A stretch of 64,000 bases of DNA from Pseudomonas zanjanensis (GCF_014268745.2 NZ_JABWRB020000002.1:682001-746000), one strand, 5' to 3'; shown: positions 28,018-37,177, counted from the stretch's first letter. Translations and numbers: made by a program. The notes: a model not told the origin generated them from the letters alone.

Positions 28018-29096
28018 TGCAGCAACAGCGAGAGCCGTCCGCCTCGGAAAGCTACTTCTGGCCCAGTGTCCTGGCCATCGGCCTGCATGTGCTGGTGTTC
28101 GGCATGCTGTTCGTCAGTTTTGCCATGACCCCGGAGCTACCGCCGGCCAAGCCGATCGTGCAGGCGACGTTGTACCAGCTCAAGTCGAAAAGCCAGGCCA
28201 CTACGCAGACCAACCAGAAGCTTGCCGGTGAGGCGAAGAAATCCGCCGCGCGCCAGACCGAAGTCGAGCAAATGGAGCAGAAGAAGGTCGAGCAGGAAGC
28301 GATAAAGGCCGCGGAACAAAAGAAAGAGGAAGCGGCTCAAAAGGCCGAGGAAGCCAAGAAGGCCGATGAGGCGAAGAAAGCGGACGAGGCGAAAAAGGCT
28401 GACGAAGCCAAGAAAGCCGACGAAGCGAAGAAAACCGCCGAGGCCAAAAAGGCAGAAGAGAAACAATTGGCTGATATAGCCAAGAAGAAAGCCGAAGAAG
28501 AAGCCAAGAAAGCCGCTGAAGAAGAGGCCAAGAAAGCGGCCGCTGAAGAAGCGAAGAAAAAGATCGTCGAGGACGCCAAGAAAAAAGCGGCCGAAGACGC
28601 CAAGAAGAAAGCTGAAGCTGAAGAGGCGAAAAAGAAAGTCGCCGAAGACGCGAAGAAGAAAGCCGCCGCCGACGCCGCCAAGAAAAAGGCCCAGGACGCA
28701 GCGCGTAAATCCGCCGAAGACAAAAAGGCCCAGGCCTTGGCAGATTTGCTTTCCGACACGCCGGAGCGCCAGCAGGCCTTGGCCGATGAGCAGGGCGATG
28801 AAGTCGCCGGCAGCTACGATGATCTGATTCGCGCCCGAGCGGCGGAAGGCTGGGCTCGTCCACCTTCGGCGCGCAAAGGCATGACGGTAGTATTGCAAAT
28901 CGGCATGTTGCCCGACGGTACGGTTACGTCGGTCAGCGTCGCCAAGTCCAGTGGTGACGGTCCGTTCGACGCTTCGGCGGTCGCGGCGGTCAAGAACATT
29001 GGGCGTTTGACGGAAATGCAAGGAATGAAGCCGAGCGACTTTGCTCCCTATCGTTCATTCAAGATGACATTCACACCTGAGGATCTAGCCTTGTGA
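28017..29096 (+). CDS. tolA: Tol-Pal protein TolA
   Basis: 359 residues. An N-terminal membrane helix (~15-37, SVLAIGLHVLVFGMLFVSFAM) is followed by a long helical rod, residues ~60-240, of A/K/E-rich repeats such as AKKADEAKKADEAKK, and a globular C-terminal domain (~265-359, EGWARPPSARKGMTVVLQIGMLPDGTV) of the TolA/TonB C-terminal type. It spans the periplasm and connects TolQR to Pal and TolB. The low-complexity rod is the most repetitive coding stretch in the window and is prone to length changes. Its stop overlaps the tolB GTG. Confidence 0.96.
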   Translation: MQQQREPSASESYFWPSVLAIGLHVLVFGMLFVSFAMTPELPPAKPIVQATLYQLKSKSQATTQTNQKLAGEAKKSAARQTEVEQMEQKKVEQEAIKAAEQKKEEAAQKAEEAKKADEAKKADEAKKADEAKKADEAKKTAEAKKAEEKQLADIAKKKAEEEAKKAAEEEAKKAAAEEAKKKIVEDAKKKAAEDAKKKAEAEEAKKKVAEDAKKKAAADAAKKKAQDAARKSAEDKKAQALADLLSDTPERQQALADEQGDEVAGSYDDLIRARAAEGWARPPSARKGMTVVLQIGMLPDGTVTSVSVAKSSGDGPFDASAVAAVKNIGRLTEMQGMKPSDFAPYRSFKMTFTPEDLAL

Positions 29097-30394
29097 GAAA
29101 CCTTCTTCGATCAATGCTGGTCGTTATCTGCTGCCTGGCAGGGATAGCGGTAGCAGAGGAAAAGAACATCCTGGTCACCAGCGGCAGCGACCGGGCCACC
29201 CCGATCGCCGTCGTACCGTTCGGCTGGCAGGGCGGTAACGTGCTGCCGGACGACATGGCGGAAATCATCGGCAACGACCTGCGCAACTCGGGTTACTACG
29301 CGCCGATTCCGAAGCAGAACATGATCAGCCTGCCAACCCAGGCCAGCGAAGTCATCTACCGTGACTGGAAGGCCCTGGGCGCCCAGTACATCATGGTCGG
29401 CAGCATCGTTCCGGCCGGCGGTCGCCTGCAGGTGCAGTACGCCCTGTTCAACGTCGCCACCGAGCAGCAAGTGCTGACCGGCAGCGTGTCGGGCAGCGTC
29501 GACCAGTTGCGCGACATGTCGCACTACATCGCCGACCAGTCGTTCGAAAAACTCACCGGCATCAAGGGCGCGTTCTCCACGCGCATGCTCTATGTGACGG
29601 CCGAGCGCTTCTCCGAGAACAACACCCGCTACACCCTGCAGCGTTCCGACTACGACGGCGCGCGTGCGGTGACCCTGTTGCAATCGCGCGAGCCGATCCT
29701 GTCGCCGCGCTTCGCCCCCGATGGCAAGCGCATCGCCTATGTCTCGTTCGAACAGAAGCGTCCGCGCATTTTCGTGCAGCACATCGACACCGGTCGTCGT
29801 GAGCAGATCACCAACTTCGAAGGCCTGAACGGCGCGCCAGCCTGGTCGCCGGACGGTTCGCGCCTGGCGTTCGTGCTGTCCAAGGACGGTAACCCGGACG
29901 TCTACGTGATGAACCTGGCTTCGCGTTCGATCTCCCGCGTCACCAACGGCCCGGGCATCAACACCGAACCGTTCTGGGGCAAGGATGGCTCGACCATCTA
30001 TTTCACCTCCGACCGCGGCGGCAAGCCACAGATCTACAAGACCAGTGCCGGTGGCGGCGGTGCCGAACGCGTAACCTTCGTCGGTAACTACAACGCCAAC
30101 CCTAAACTGTCGGCGGACGAAAAGACCCTGGTGATGATCCATCGCCAGGATGGTTTCACCAATTTCAAGGTGGCGGCCCAGGATTTGCAGCGCGGTAGCG
30201 TAAAAATCCTCACTGATAGCACTCTGGACGAGTCACCTACTGTTGCGCCCAACGGCACCATGGTAATCTACGCCACCCGCCAGCAGGGCCGGGGAGTCTT
30301 GATGCTCGTGTCCATTAATGGACGCGTGAGGCTCCCGCTTCCTACCGCTCAAGGCGAAGTCAGAGAACCGTCCTGGTCCCCTTACCTGAACTGA
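29093..30394 (+). CDS. tolB: Tol-Pal periplasmic protein TolB
   Basis: 433 residues from the GTG at 29093. Signal peptide ~1-21 (LLRSMLVVICCLAGIAVA). An N-terminal domain (~22-165) precedes a six-bladed beta-propeller with recurring blades such as APAWSPDGSRLAFVLSKDGNPDVYVM and TEPFWGKDGSTIYFTSDRGG. TolB docks to Pal and to TolA in the periplasm. It overlaps tolA by four bases. Confidence 0.97.
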   Translation: MRNLLRSMLVVICCLAGIAVAEEKNILVTSGSDRATPIAVVPFGWQGGNVLPDDMAEIIGNDLRNSGYYAPIPKQNMISLPTQASEVIYRDWKALGAQYIMVGSIVPAGGRLQVQYALFNVATEQQVLTGSVSGSVDQLRDMSHYIADQSFEKLTGIKGAFSTRMLYVTAERFSENNTRYTLQRSDYDGARAVTLLQSREPILSPRFAPDGKRIAYVSFEQKRPRIFVQHIDTGRREQITNFEGLNGAPAWSPDGSRLAFVLSKDGNPDVYVMNLASRSISRVTNGPGINTEPFWGKDGSTIYFTSDRGGKPQIYKTSAGGGGAERVTFVGNYNANPKLSADEKTLVMIHRQDGFTNFKVAAQDLQRGSVKILTDSTLDESPTVAPNGTMVIYATRQQGRGVLMLVSINGRVRLPLPTAQGEVREPSWSPYLN

Positions 30395-30446
30395 CGCGGC
30401 GCAATACGTTTTACTTAACACACTGGGGTTCATTAGGAGTTTCACG

Positions 30447-30944
30447 ATGGAAATGCTGAAGTTTGGTAAATTTGCTGCGCTGGCTCTGGCCATGGCTGTA
30501 GCTGTAGGTTGCTCGTCCAAAGGCGGCGACAATGCCGGTGAAGGCGCTGTTGATCCAAACGCTGGTTACGGCGCTAACACCGGTGCAGTTGACGGCTCCC
30601 TGAGCGAAGAAGCTGCTCTGCGCGCAATCACCACCTTCTACTTCGAATACGACAGCTCGGACCTGAAGCCAGAAGCCATGCGCGCTCTGGACGTTCACGC
30701 CAAAGACCTGAAGTCGAACGGCGCTCGCGTTGTTCTGGAAGGCAACACCGACGAACGTGGTACTCGTGAGTACAACATGGCACTGGGCGAGCGTCGTGCG
30801 AAAGCCGTTCAACGCTACCTGGTACTGCAAGGTGTTTCCCCAGCTCAGCTGGAACTGGTTTCCTACGGCGAAGAGCGTCCAGTTGCTACCGGCAACGACG
30901 AGCAGTCCTGGGCTCAAAACCGTCGCGTCGAACTGCGTAAGTAA
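30447..30944 (+). CDS. pal: Peptidoglycan-associated lipoprotein Pal (OprL)
   Basis: 165 residues. A lipoprotein signal with lipobox ending at Cys22 (LAMAVAVGC) anchors it to the outer membrane. The OmpA-like domain (~55-165) has FEYDSSDLKPEAMRALDVHA, the peptidoglycan-binding GNTDERGTREYNMALGERRA and AQNRRVELR. It links the outer membrane to the wall within Tol-Pal. AGGAGTTTCACG precedes the ATG. Confidence 0.98.
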   Translation: MEMLKFGKFAALALAMAVAVGCSSKGGDNAGEGAVDPNAGYGANTGAVDGSLSEEAALRAITTFYFEYDSSDLKPEAMRALDVHAKDLKSNGARVVLEGNTDERGTREYNMALGERRAKAVQRYLVLQGVSPAQLELVSYGEERPVATGNDEQSWAQNRRVELRK

Positions 30945-30950
30945 TTCGTC

Positions 30951-31784
30951 ATGCGAACGTGCCGTCGTGCTGTAACTGTTCTGGCTCTCAGCCTCGCGCC
31001 GCTTGCGGCGTGGGCTGCGGTTCCTGTGGTCGATAACGATGCCGGCTATAACAATAGCGGGAGCAGCTATCCGCCTGCGGGTTACGGTACGAACGGCGCC
31101 TATGCCGGGGGAGGGGTTTCGACCCCTGTCTCGGCACAGGGCCAGCTGTTCAACCAACTGCAGCAAATGCAGGATCAGATCTCGCGCCAACAAGGTGTGA
31201 TCGAAGAACTGCAAAATGATATCTCGCGCATGAAGCAGGAAAGCCTGGAGCGATACCAGGATCTTGATCGGCGCATAGGAACCGGCGTTGCACCTGCCGC
31301 GACTCCTGAGAATTCTCCTGCCGGTGGCGACTTGAACGCCCCCGGTGCAGCCGCAGGCGCGGGGGCAGCCGCTCCGGCAGCACCTGCCGCCGGTGGCGAA
31401 CCGGCTGATCCGGCGAAGGAAAAGCTCTATTACGATGCTGCCTTCGACCTGATCAAGGCCAAGGATTTCGACAAGGCCAGCCAGGCCTTTGCCGCTTTCC
31501 TGCGCAAATACCCAAACAGCCAGTACGCGGGCAATGCCCAATACTGGCTGGGCGAAGTGAACCTGGCCAAGGGCGACCTGCAAGGTGCCGGCCAGGCGTT
31601 CGCCAAGGTGTCGCAACTGTATCCCAAGCACGCCAAGGTGCCGGATTCGCTGTACAAGCTGGCTGACGTAGAGCGCCGCCTCGGTCACACCGACAAGGTG
31701 AAAGGCATTCTGCAGCAGGTGGTGGCCCAGTACCCGGGGACATCCGCCGCCCAGTTGGCCCAGCGTGACCTGCAACGCATGTAA
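30951..31784 (+). CDS. cpoB: Cell division coordinator CpoB (YbgF)
   Basis: 277 residues. Signal peptide ~1-22 (AVTVLALSLAPLAAWA), a trimerising coiled coil at ~65-105 (LFNQLQQMQDQISRQQGVIEEL), an Ala/Pro/Gly-rich linker, and TPR repeats at ~155-277 (AFDLIKAKDFDKASQAFAAFL; SQYAGNAQYWLGEV; PDSLYKLADVERRLG). CpoB joins peptidoglycan synthesis with Tol-driven outer-membrane constriction. It starts six bases after pal and ends the operon at a terminator. Confidence 0.95.
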   Translation: MRTCRRAVTVLALSLAPLAAWAAVPVVDNDAGYNNSGSSYPPAGYGTNGAYAGGGVSTPVSAQGQLFNQLQQMQDQISRQQGVIEELQNDISRMKQESLERYQDLDRRIGTGVAPAATPENSPAGGDLNAPGAAAGAGAAAPAAPAAGGEPADPAKEKLYYDAAFDLIKAKDFDKASQAFAAFLRKYPNSQYAGNAQYWLGEVNLAKGDLQGAGQAFAKVSQLYPKHAKVPDSLYKLADVERRLGHTDKVKGILQQVVAQYPGTSAAQLAQRDLQRM

Positions 31785-31807
31785 GCCGGCTTGAGCTGTT
31801 TTGAAGA

Positions 31808-31832
31808 AACCCGCGCCTGTCGCGGGTTTTTT
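31808..31832 (+). terminator. Rho-independent terminator of the tol-pal operon
   Basis: AACCCGCG-CCTGT-CGCGGGTT followed by four further Ts. Confidence 0.92.
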
Positions 31833-31950
31833 CGTTAGAATTCACGCCCTTTTTCTGAAACACGCTTTTTGGGATCTGCGCGTTGGCGGGGTTCCTTGAA
31901 GTGCCTGACGGAGGCGGACAGCCTGTTTAGCTGTTACGCCCGTGGCGACT

Positions 31951-32598
31951 ATGCAAGACACATTGAGAATCACCGAAGTTTTTTACTCGTTGCAGGGTGA
32001 AACGCGAACGGCTGGGCTGCCCACGGTATTCGTGCGCCTCACCGGTTGTCCGTTGCGTTGCCAATACTGTGACAGCGCCTACGCCTTCAGCGGCGGCACC
32101 GTGCGATCCCTCGACGATATCCTGGAGCAAGTGGCCAGTTATCGTCCGCGTTATGTCTGTGTCACGGGCGGCGAGCCCTTGGCGCAACCCAACGCCATCC
32201 CCTTGCTCAAGCAATTGTGCGATGCCGGTTACGAGGTTTCGCTGGAAACCAGCGGCGCCCTGGATATCTCGGCCGTCGACCCGCGCGTCAGTCGCGTCGT
32301 GGACCTGAAAACCCCAGGCTCCAAGGAAGCGCATCGCAACCGTTACGAAAATATCGAACTGCTGACGCCCAACGACCAGGTCAAGTTCGTGATCTGTTCG
32401 CGAGAGGATTACGACTGGGCCGTGTCCAAGTTGATCCAGTACGGGCTCGATCAGCGGGCTGGCGAAGTGTTGCTATCGCCGAGTCATCACGATTTGAGCG
32501 CCCGGGATCTGGCGGATTGGGTGGTGGCGGATAACTTGCCGGTGCGCCTGCAATTGCAGCTGCATAAATATCTTTGGAACGACGAGCCGGGGCGCTGA
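31951..32598 (+). CDS. queE: 7-carboxy-7-deazaguanine synthase QueE
   Basis: 215 residues from the ATG at 31951; a GTG nine bases earlier is the alternative. Radical SAM cluster motif C-x3-C-x2-C (CPLRCQYC) near residue 35, followed by the Gly-rich SAM site VTGGEPLAQP. The N-terminus ITEVFYSLQGE is diagnostic of QueE. It makes the deazaguanine ring of queuosine from 6-carboxytetrahydropterin. queC follows one base after its stop. Confidence 0.96.
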   Translation: MQDTLRITEVFYSLQGETRTAGLPTVFVRLTGCPLRCQYCDSAYAFSGGTVRSLDDILEQVASYRPRYVCVTGGEPLAQPNAIPLLKQLCDAGYEVSLETSGALDISAVDPRVSRVVDLKTPGSKEAHRNRYENIELLTPNDQVKFVICSREDYDWAVSKLIQYGLDQRAGEVLLSPSHHDLSARDLADWVVADNLPVRLQLQLHKYLWNDEPGR

Positions 32599-32599
32599 G

Positions 32600-33292
32600 A
32601 TGACTGAACATACGAACATGGCTGAAAAACGTGCGGTCATCCTGTTGTCCGGTGGCCTGGATTCGGCCACGGTCGTGGCCATGGCCCGTGCCGAGGGTTA
32701 TCGCTGCTACACCATGAGTTTCGACTATGGCCAGCGCCACCGCGCCGAGCTGCACGCCGCCGAGCGGGTGGCCCGGGACTTGGGCGCAGTGGAACACAAA
32801 GTCATCGGCCTGAACCTCAACGGTATCGGCGGTTCGGCCCTGACCGACAGCTCCATCGACGTGCCCGAGGCACCAAGTGAAGGCATTCCGGTGACCTATG
32901 TGCCGGCGCGTAACACGGTGTTCCTGTCATTGGCGCTGGGCTGGGCGGAAGTGCTGGGCGCCCGCGACATTTTCATTGGCGTCAATGCCGTGGATTACTC
33001 CGGCTACCCGGACTGCCGCCCGGAGTTCGTCGAAGCGTTCGAACGCATGGCCAACCTGGCCACCAAGGCCGGCGTGGAAGGGCAGGGTTTCCGCATCCAG
33101 GCGCCGTTGCAGAATCTCAGCAAGGCCGACATCGTCAAGGCGGGCGTGAAGCTTGGCGTGGACTACGGACTCACCGTTTCCTGCTATCAGGCCGACGATC
33201 AGGGCCGCGCTTGTGGCAAATGCGACAGCTGCCGCCTGCGTGCAGAAGGCTTTGCGGCGGCGGGTGTGAGCGATCCAACCCGTTATTTTTGA
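32600..33292 (+). CDS. queC: 7-cyano-7-deazaguanine synthase QueC
   Basis: 230 residues. The PP-loop ATP site is LLSGGLDSATVVAMA, next is SFDYGQRHRAEL, and the C-terminal zinc site is VSCYQADDQGRACGKCDSCRLR. It turns CDG into preQ0 with ATP and ammonia for queuosine in tRNA. Co-transcribed with queE and followed by tRNA-Lys. Confidence 0.97.
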   Translation: MTEHTNMAEKRAVILLSGGLDSATVVAMARAEGYRCYTMSFDYGQRHRAELHAAERVARDLGAVEHKVIGLNLNGIGGSALTDSSIDVPEAPSEGIPVTYVPARNTVFLSLALGWAEVLGARDIFIGVNAVDYSGYPDCRPEFVEAFERMANLATKAGVEGQGFRIQAPLQNLSKADIVKAGVKLGVDYGLTVSCYQADDQGRACGKCDSCRLRAEGFAAAGVSDPTRYF

Positions 33293-33310
33293 TTTATTTC
33301 AAATTAAGTG

Positions 33311-33338
33311 TTGAATAGTCCTTAGAAATCAGTATTAT
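33311..33338 (+). promoter_or_regulatory. tRNA-Lys promoter
   Basis: -35 TTGAAT at 33311-33316 and -10 TATTAT at 33333-33338, 16-bp spacing, followed by GC-rich ACGCGCC typical of stable-RNA promoters under stringent control. Confidence 0.65.
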
Positions 33339-33355
33339 ACGCGCCACCACACAGC

Positions 33356-33431
33356 GGGTCGTTAGCTCAGTTGGTAGAGCAGTTGGCTTTTAACCAATTG
33401 GTCGTAGGTTCGAATCCCACACGACCCACCA
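33356..33431 (+). tRNA. tRNA-Lys (anticodon TTT)
   Basis: 76 bases with encoded CCA. Acceptor GGGTCGT pairs with ACGACCC, the D arm is AGCTCAGTTGGTAGAGC, the anticodon loop CTTTTAA has TTT at 33389-33391, and the T arm is GTAGGTTCGAATCCCAC. The gene after queC is conserved in Pseudomonas and in P. aeruginosa serves as an island attachment site. No integrase or duplicated 3' end is seen here. Confidence 0.97.
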
Positions 33432-33733
33432 TTTTTTGCTGTTTTAAAAGTCTGGAAGGCCCACGAAAGTGAGGATTTCCGGATTTTTTTTTGCCCATGA
33501 AAAAGCCCACTCTCCGAAGTCAATGCTGTTCACTTAAGGCAATCGGCAAACCCGTGGCGAGGGAGCTTGCTCCCGCTGGGCCGCGAAGCGGCCCCAAAAC
33601 CTGCCAAGTGCGGCGTATCAGACACCGCACCCGCCGGTTTACGACTGCTTCGCAGCCGAGCGGGAGCAAGCTCCCTCGCCACAGGGTCATCATTGTTCTT
33701 AAGTGAACGGCATTGCACCCACCGAAGTGGGGC
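33432..33733. other. Gap after tRNA-Lys, with REPIN framed by a 17-bp inverted repeat
   Basis: 302 bases without a gene. T-rich sequence follows the tRNA. AATGCTGTTCACTTAAG (33522-33538) and CTTAAGTGAACGGCATT (33698-33714) are inverted copies with one mismatch, flanking the REPIN at 33554-33682. Confidence 0.75.
33554..33682. repeat. REPIN, type A
   Basis: Arms GTGGCGAGGGAGCTTGCTCC and GGAGCAAGCTCCCTCGCCAC, about 85 bases apart. The 17-bp framing repeats lie 15 bases outside on each side. Confidence 0.9.
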
Positions 33734-34669
33734 TCAGAGCAGGCCCTCCTCGGCGCATACTTGCATGATCTGCTCGCGAAGCCAGATGTTGGCGCTGTCC
33801 TGGCTCGCTTTCTCGCTCCATACCATCTCCAGGGTAAAGTTCGGTAAGCCCGCGGGTGGCGGGTGTTCGCCGAATCGTGCTTGATCGCAAATCAATGCCT
33901 GGATACGCCGAGGCAATGTCAGGACGAAGTCGGTTCCAGCGATCAGGTTCAACGCTGCTACGTAGCTGTTGGCTCTTGCGACTATCTTGCGGCTATAACC
34001 CTGTCGGGCGAGCCAGCCATCGATCATGTTGGTGTCAGACGTCCACGGTGTTGGAAATACGTGCTGGCGGGCGGCAAACGCTTCCAGGCTGAAGTTTTCT
34101 TGCGGCCCTGGGAAACTTTTATCGAGCACGCACACCAACTCGTCTTCGAGCAGCACCTGCGAGCGCAGGCCCTTGACGTCGCCATGGAAGTGCGGCCCGA
34201 AACAGACGACAAGATCGAAGCGATCGTCCCGCAGTGCATCAACCGGAATATCCCGATGAAATTTCGTCGTGTTGATGACCACCGCAAAGCGCTTGCCGAT
34301 GAAGCGTTTGACCAATTTGGGCAGGATCAGCAGTTCGAAGTATTCCGGCGCACAGAGGTTGAAGGTGATTTCTTCCTGATTCGGATCGAATGTCCGGAAA
34401 CCGGAATGGCATTGATTGATTGCCTCTAGAACCCCCAGTATCTGGCCGTACATGGCGGTGGCTTTATGAGTGGGGCGCATGCCGGAGCGGGTATTGATGA
34501 ACAGCTCCTCTTGGAAACTGGTGCGCAGTTTCCTCAGGCAGTAGCTCACGGTTGACTGGCTGACGCATAGGGCCTCGGCGACCTGGGTGACGCTGCCTTG
34601 TTCGTACACCGCTACAAAAACCATCAGGTCTTGCATGTCCAGCTTTCTGAGCAGGTTACTGACCAGCAT
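33734..34669 (-). CDS. LysR-type transcriptional regulator
   Basis: 311 residues. The winged helix-turn-helix lies at ~12-70 (LMVFVAVYEQGSVTQVAEALCVSQSTVSYCLRKLR), with the substrate-binding domain from ~95. It reads like the LeuO/NodD-type branch of LysR proteins (TRSGMRPTHKA). The effector is unknown. It lies on the same strand as the MFS gene upstream (100 bases) and may regulate it or be co-transcribed. By eye its sequence is less GC-rich than the tol-pal block, in keeping with the variable nature of this segment. Confidence 0.88.
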   Translation of the reverse strand: MLVSNLLRKLDMQDLMVFVAVYEQGSVTQVAEALCVSQSTVSYCLRKLRTSFQEELFINTRSGMRPTHKATAMYGQILGVLEAINQCHSGFRTFDPNQEEITFNLCAPEYFELLILPKLVKRFIGKRFAVVINTTKFHRDIPVDALRDDRFDLVVCFGPHFHGDVKGLRSQVLLEDELVCVLDKSFPGPQENFSLEAFAARQHVFPTPWTSDTNMIDGWLARQGYSRKIVARANSYVAALNLIAGTDFVLTLPRRIQALICDQARFGEHPPPAGLPNFTLEMVWSEKASQDSANIWLREQIMQVCAEEGLL

Positions 34670-34769
34670 CAGCTATTCTCGGCGTCATCCCTGCGTCTCT
34701 CTTTGTCCTGGCGAAAGTCCCCATTTATACAGGAGCCTGGGGCTTTTATCTTTCAGTCAGGTGCAGGGC

Positions 34770-35957
34770 CTAGTCTATATGCCGCGCGTATTGCTTGGGA
34801 TCGAAGCGCAGGACCATCAGGAGCATCAACGCCATGACGGCAGTGAGTGACCACCAGGCCCATTCGAAGCTGCCCGACTGATCGCGAATCACCCCGGCAA
34901 TCAATGGCGAGAGCCCGGCGGTCAGGTAGCCAATGCCTTGCACGAACGCGGTCAGGCCACCGGCCCGTCGCGGGTTATCCAAGTGGTCGAGGGAGACGAT
35001 CAAGCTCATTGGGAACAGGCCGCCGATGCCCAGGCCCAACAGGCAGGGCCACAACAGGCTGAAACGTTCCGGGCTGAGGATCAGGCCGCAGAAGCCGCCG
35101 ATGATCAGGGCCAGCAGGCCGGTGAGGACCCAGCGTTTATCCCGGCTGCGGTTGGCAATCGCCGGAGTGACGAGGCCGGACAGCACTTCCATGGCCGTGA
35201 GGAACCCCAACAGCAGGCCCGCATGTTGTTCGCTCCAGCCCTTCTCCACATAGTACGGGGCCAGCCAGGCCAGTACACAGGTGTAGGAGGCGGTGCCCAG
35301 GCCGAAGAAAATCGCCAGCAGCCAAGCTCGGGAATTGCTGAAGAATGACGCTTGCTGCCGGACAGGCGCTCCGGGCAACGGGGTCACGGCTGCACGCTGG
35401 GCGTACCAGCAACCCAGTGCGATCAATGCCAACAGTGCCCAGATCGCCAGGCCGATGCGCCAGCTGCCAGTTTGCGACAGGACAAACGGCGAAAACGATG
35501 CGGCAAGCGCCGCCCCGCCCATGATCGACGTGACATACAAACCCATGAACAGCGAGACGTTGTCGGCGTAGCGCGACTTGATCAGGGCCGGCATCACCGC
35601 CTGGATCAACGCGATGCCGAGCCCGGCCAACACCGCGCTGACGATCAGTTCGGCGGCGCTGTCCAGGTACAAGCGCGATGCGGTGGCGATACCGATGATC
35701 AACAGCGACAGCACGATGGTGCGGTGCTCGCCGATGCGCAGGGCGATGCGCATGCCCAGGAACATCGCCAGGCCCATCGCCATGACCGGCAACATGGTCA
35801 ACAGCGAAGCGGTGCTGAAGCTCAGCGGGACCTCCCCGCGAATGGCGGATAACAGCGGCCCGACGGCGGCCATCGAAGGCCGCAGGTTCAGCGCCACCCA
35901 CACGATGCTGACCATTAGCCAGACGGCATGGGTGCTTGAGGTTCGAACGTTTTCCAT
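34770..35957 (-). CDS. MFS transporter, CynX/NimT family
   Basis: 395 residues from the ATG at 35957, chosen because AAGG lies about eight bases upstream; an ATG at 36014 would add 19 residues. Twelve hydrophobic segments are predicted, with SIVWVALNLRPSMAAVGPLL at the N-terminus, the typical CynX/YycB opening, and a conserved second half (GLGTASYTCVLAWLAPYYVEKGW). CynX/NimT members export or import small organics such as cyanate or 2-nitroimidazole. The substrate here is unknown. It forms a small unit with the LysR gene downstream. Confidence 0.85.
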   Translation of the reverse strand: MENVRTSSTHAVWLMVSIVWVALNLRPSMAAVGPLLSAIRGEVPLSFSTASLLTMLPVMAMGLAMFLGMRIALRIGEHRTIVLSLLIIGIATASRLYLDSAAELIVSAVLAGLGIALIQAVMPALIKSRYADNVSLFMGLYVTSIMGGAALAASFSPFVLSQTGSWRIGLAIWALLALIALGCWYAQRAAVTPLPGAPVRQQASFFSNSRAWLLAIFFGLGTASYTCVLAWLAPYYVEKGWSEQHAGLLLGFLTAMEVLSGLVTPAIANRSRDKRWVLTGLLALIIGGFCGLILSPERFSLLWPCLLGLGIGGLFPMSLIVSLDHLDNPRRAGGLTAFVQGIGYLTAGLSPLIAGVIRDQSGSFEWAWWSLTAVMALMLLMVLRFDPKQYARHID

Positions 35958-36067
35958 GACAGGGCCTTGGCTGGATAAAGCTTCATTTAGGCCAGGGCAC
36001 CTAGCGATGGGCAAACTGAAAACTGGCAGGGCTTATCGAATAATTAAATGCCGCCCACCCGGTTTTT

Positions 36068-36251
36068 GTGGCGAGGGAGCTTGCTCCCGCTGGGCTGCGA
36101 TAGCAGACCTAAGGATATCGATCATTCCCACGCTCCTGCGGTGTTCATGAGGCTTGTGTTCACCACAGGCCCAGCGTGGGAGCGACCAAACACCGAGTGC
36201 TCAGGTTTTGGGGGCGCTTCGCACCCCAGCGGGAGCAAGCACCCTCGCCAC
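36068..36251. repeat. REPIN, type A, with another repeat inserted
   Basis: Arms GTGGCGAGGGAGCTTGCTCC (36068) and AGCAAGCACCCTCGCCAC (one substitution) are 184 bases end to end, much longer than the other copies. Inside is a different inverted repeat, CCCACGCT (36127-36134) and AGCGTGGG (36173-36180), resembling another common Pseudomonas repeat family. Confidence 0.8.
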
Positions 36252-36265
36252 GGATTGAGTGCCGG

Positions 36266-37177
36266 TCATTCCATCCCCGGGCTCAACGTCCCCAACCAAG
36301 CCACCAACCCCAGGATGACCACCGCCACGGAGAACTCCAGGACCATGCTGCGCCGCAGGGCATTCACCGCGACCCGGTGTTCGCCGCTTCGCCGGGCATT
36401 TTCCAGGAGTGGGCTCAGGTGAAATCGGTTCAACGCGGCGAACACCAGCATGGCCGTGAACAAAATAAGTTTGAGCGCCAGCAATTGACCGTAATGGCTG
36501 TCGAGCACCCCGACGATGCTTGGGCCAACGATGAACAGGTAGTTGACCACCCCCGTCACGCTGATAACCACCACGATCACCGCCCCGGCGGTTTCAAACC
36601 CGATCAATGTCCGGGCCAGCACCGCCAGTTGTGGTTCGGCCTGGCGCAGTAGCAGGGCAAACGCAGCCAGGGCACCGACCCAGCCACCCGCCGCCCACAG
36701 GTGCATAAAGTCGGTGATGAAATGCCAGTTGCGGCGTGTCCCTTCATCCATCGCGCCGTGGCCTGCCCAGGCCAGCGTCGCCAGTGCCACGGCTCCGCCC
36801 AGCGCGACCAGGCCGAGGCTGGTGGTCGGCCAACGCTGATTGAGCGTCACGGCGACACCGGCCAGCAGCAACGCCGCCATGCGTAGGGTCCAGGCCATGC
36901 CGAGGTCGGTCTCCACGACCATCATTTCAATGTGCGGCCACAGCTCGGCCCACGCCGTAACACCGCTCATGGCCCAGGCCATGCACGCCATGGCGGCCAG
37001 GGAGAGCAACCCACCCAGCACTGCCGTGGCCAGCAGCAGTGGCGCGAAAGGCAACTGCGCACCCGACATCCGCTCCTGGCCTCGCAGGCTATACAGGCCA
37101 AACGCGGCCAGGCCGAACAGCAACATCAAATCCAGGTACAGGGCAAAGCGCAGCGCGATGTTGATCGAGTCACTCAT
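36266..37177 (-). CDS. copD: Copper resistance protein CopD (inner membrane)
   Basis: 303 residues from the ATG at 37177. Eight hydrophobic helices alternate with short loops, and conserved His residues occur in ATLAWAGHGAMDEG and WHFITDFMHLWAAGGWVGAL, the CopD/PcoD signature. CopD is thought to move copper across the inner membrane together with periplasmic CopC. It is the last gene of copABCD and starts four bases after copC ends. Confidence 0.9.
   Translation of the reverse strand: MSDSINIALRFALYLDLMLLFGLAAFGLYSLRGQERMSGAQLPFAPLLLATAVLGGLLSLAAMACMAWAMSGVTAWAELWPHIEMMVVETDLGMAWTLRMAALLLAGVAVTLNQRWPTTSLGLVALGGAVALATLAWAGHGAMDEGTRRNWHFITDFMHLWAAGGWVGALAAFALLLRQAEPQLAVLARTLIGFETAGAVIVVVISVTGVVNYLFIVGPSIVGVLDSHYGQLLALKLILFTAMLVFAALNRFHLSPLLENARRSGEHRVAVNALRRSMVLEFSVAVVILGLVAWLGTLSPGME

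Noticed and set aside
31838..31950. preQ1 riboswitch upstream of queE
   Set aside because: No preQ1-I or preQ1-II consensus elements could be recognised in the 110-base gap.
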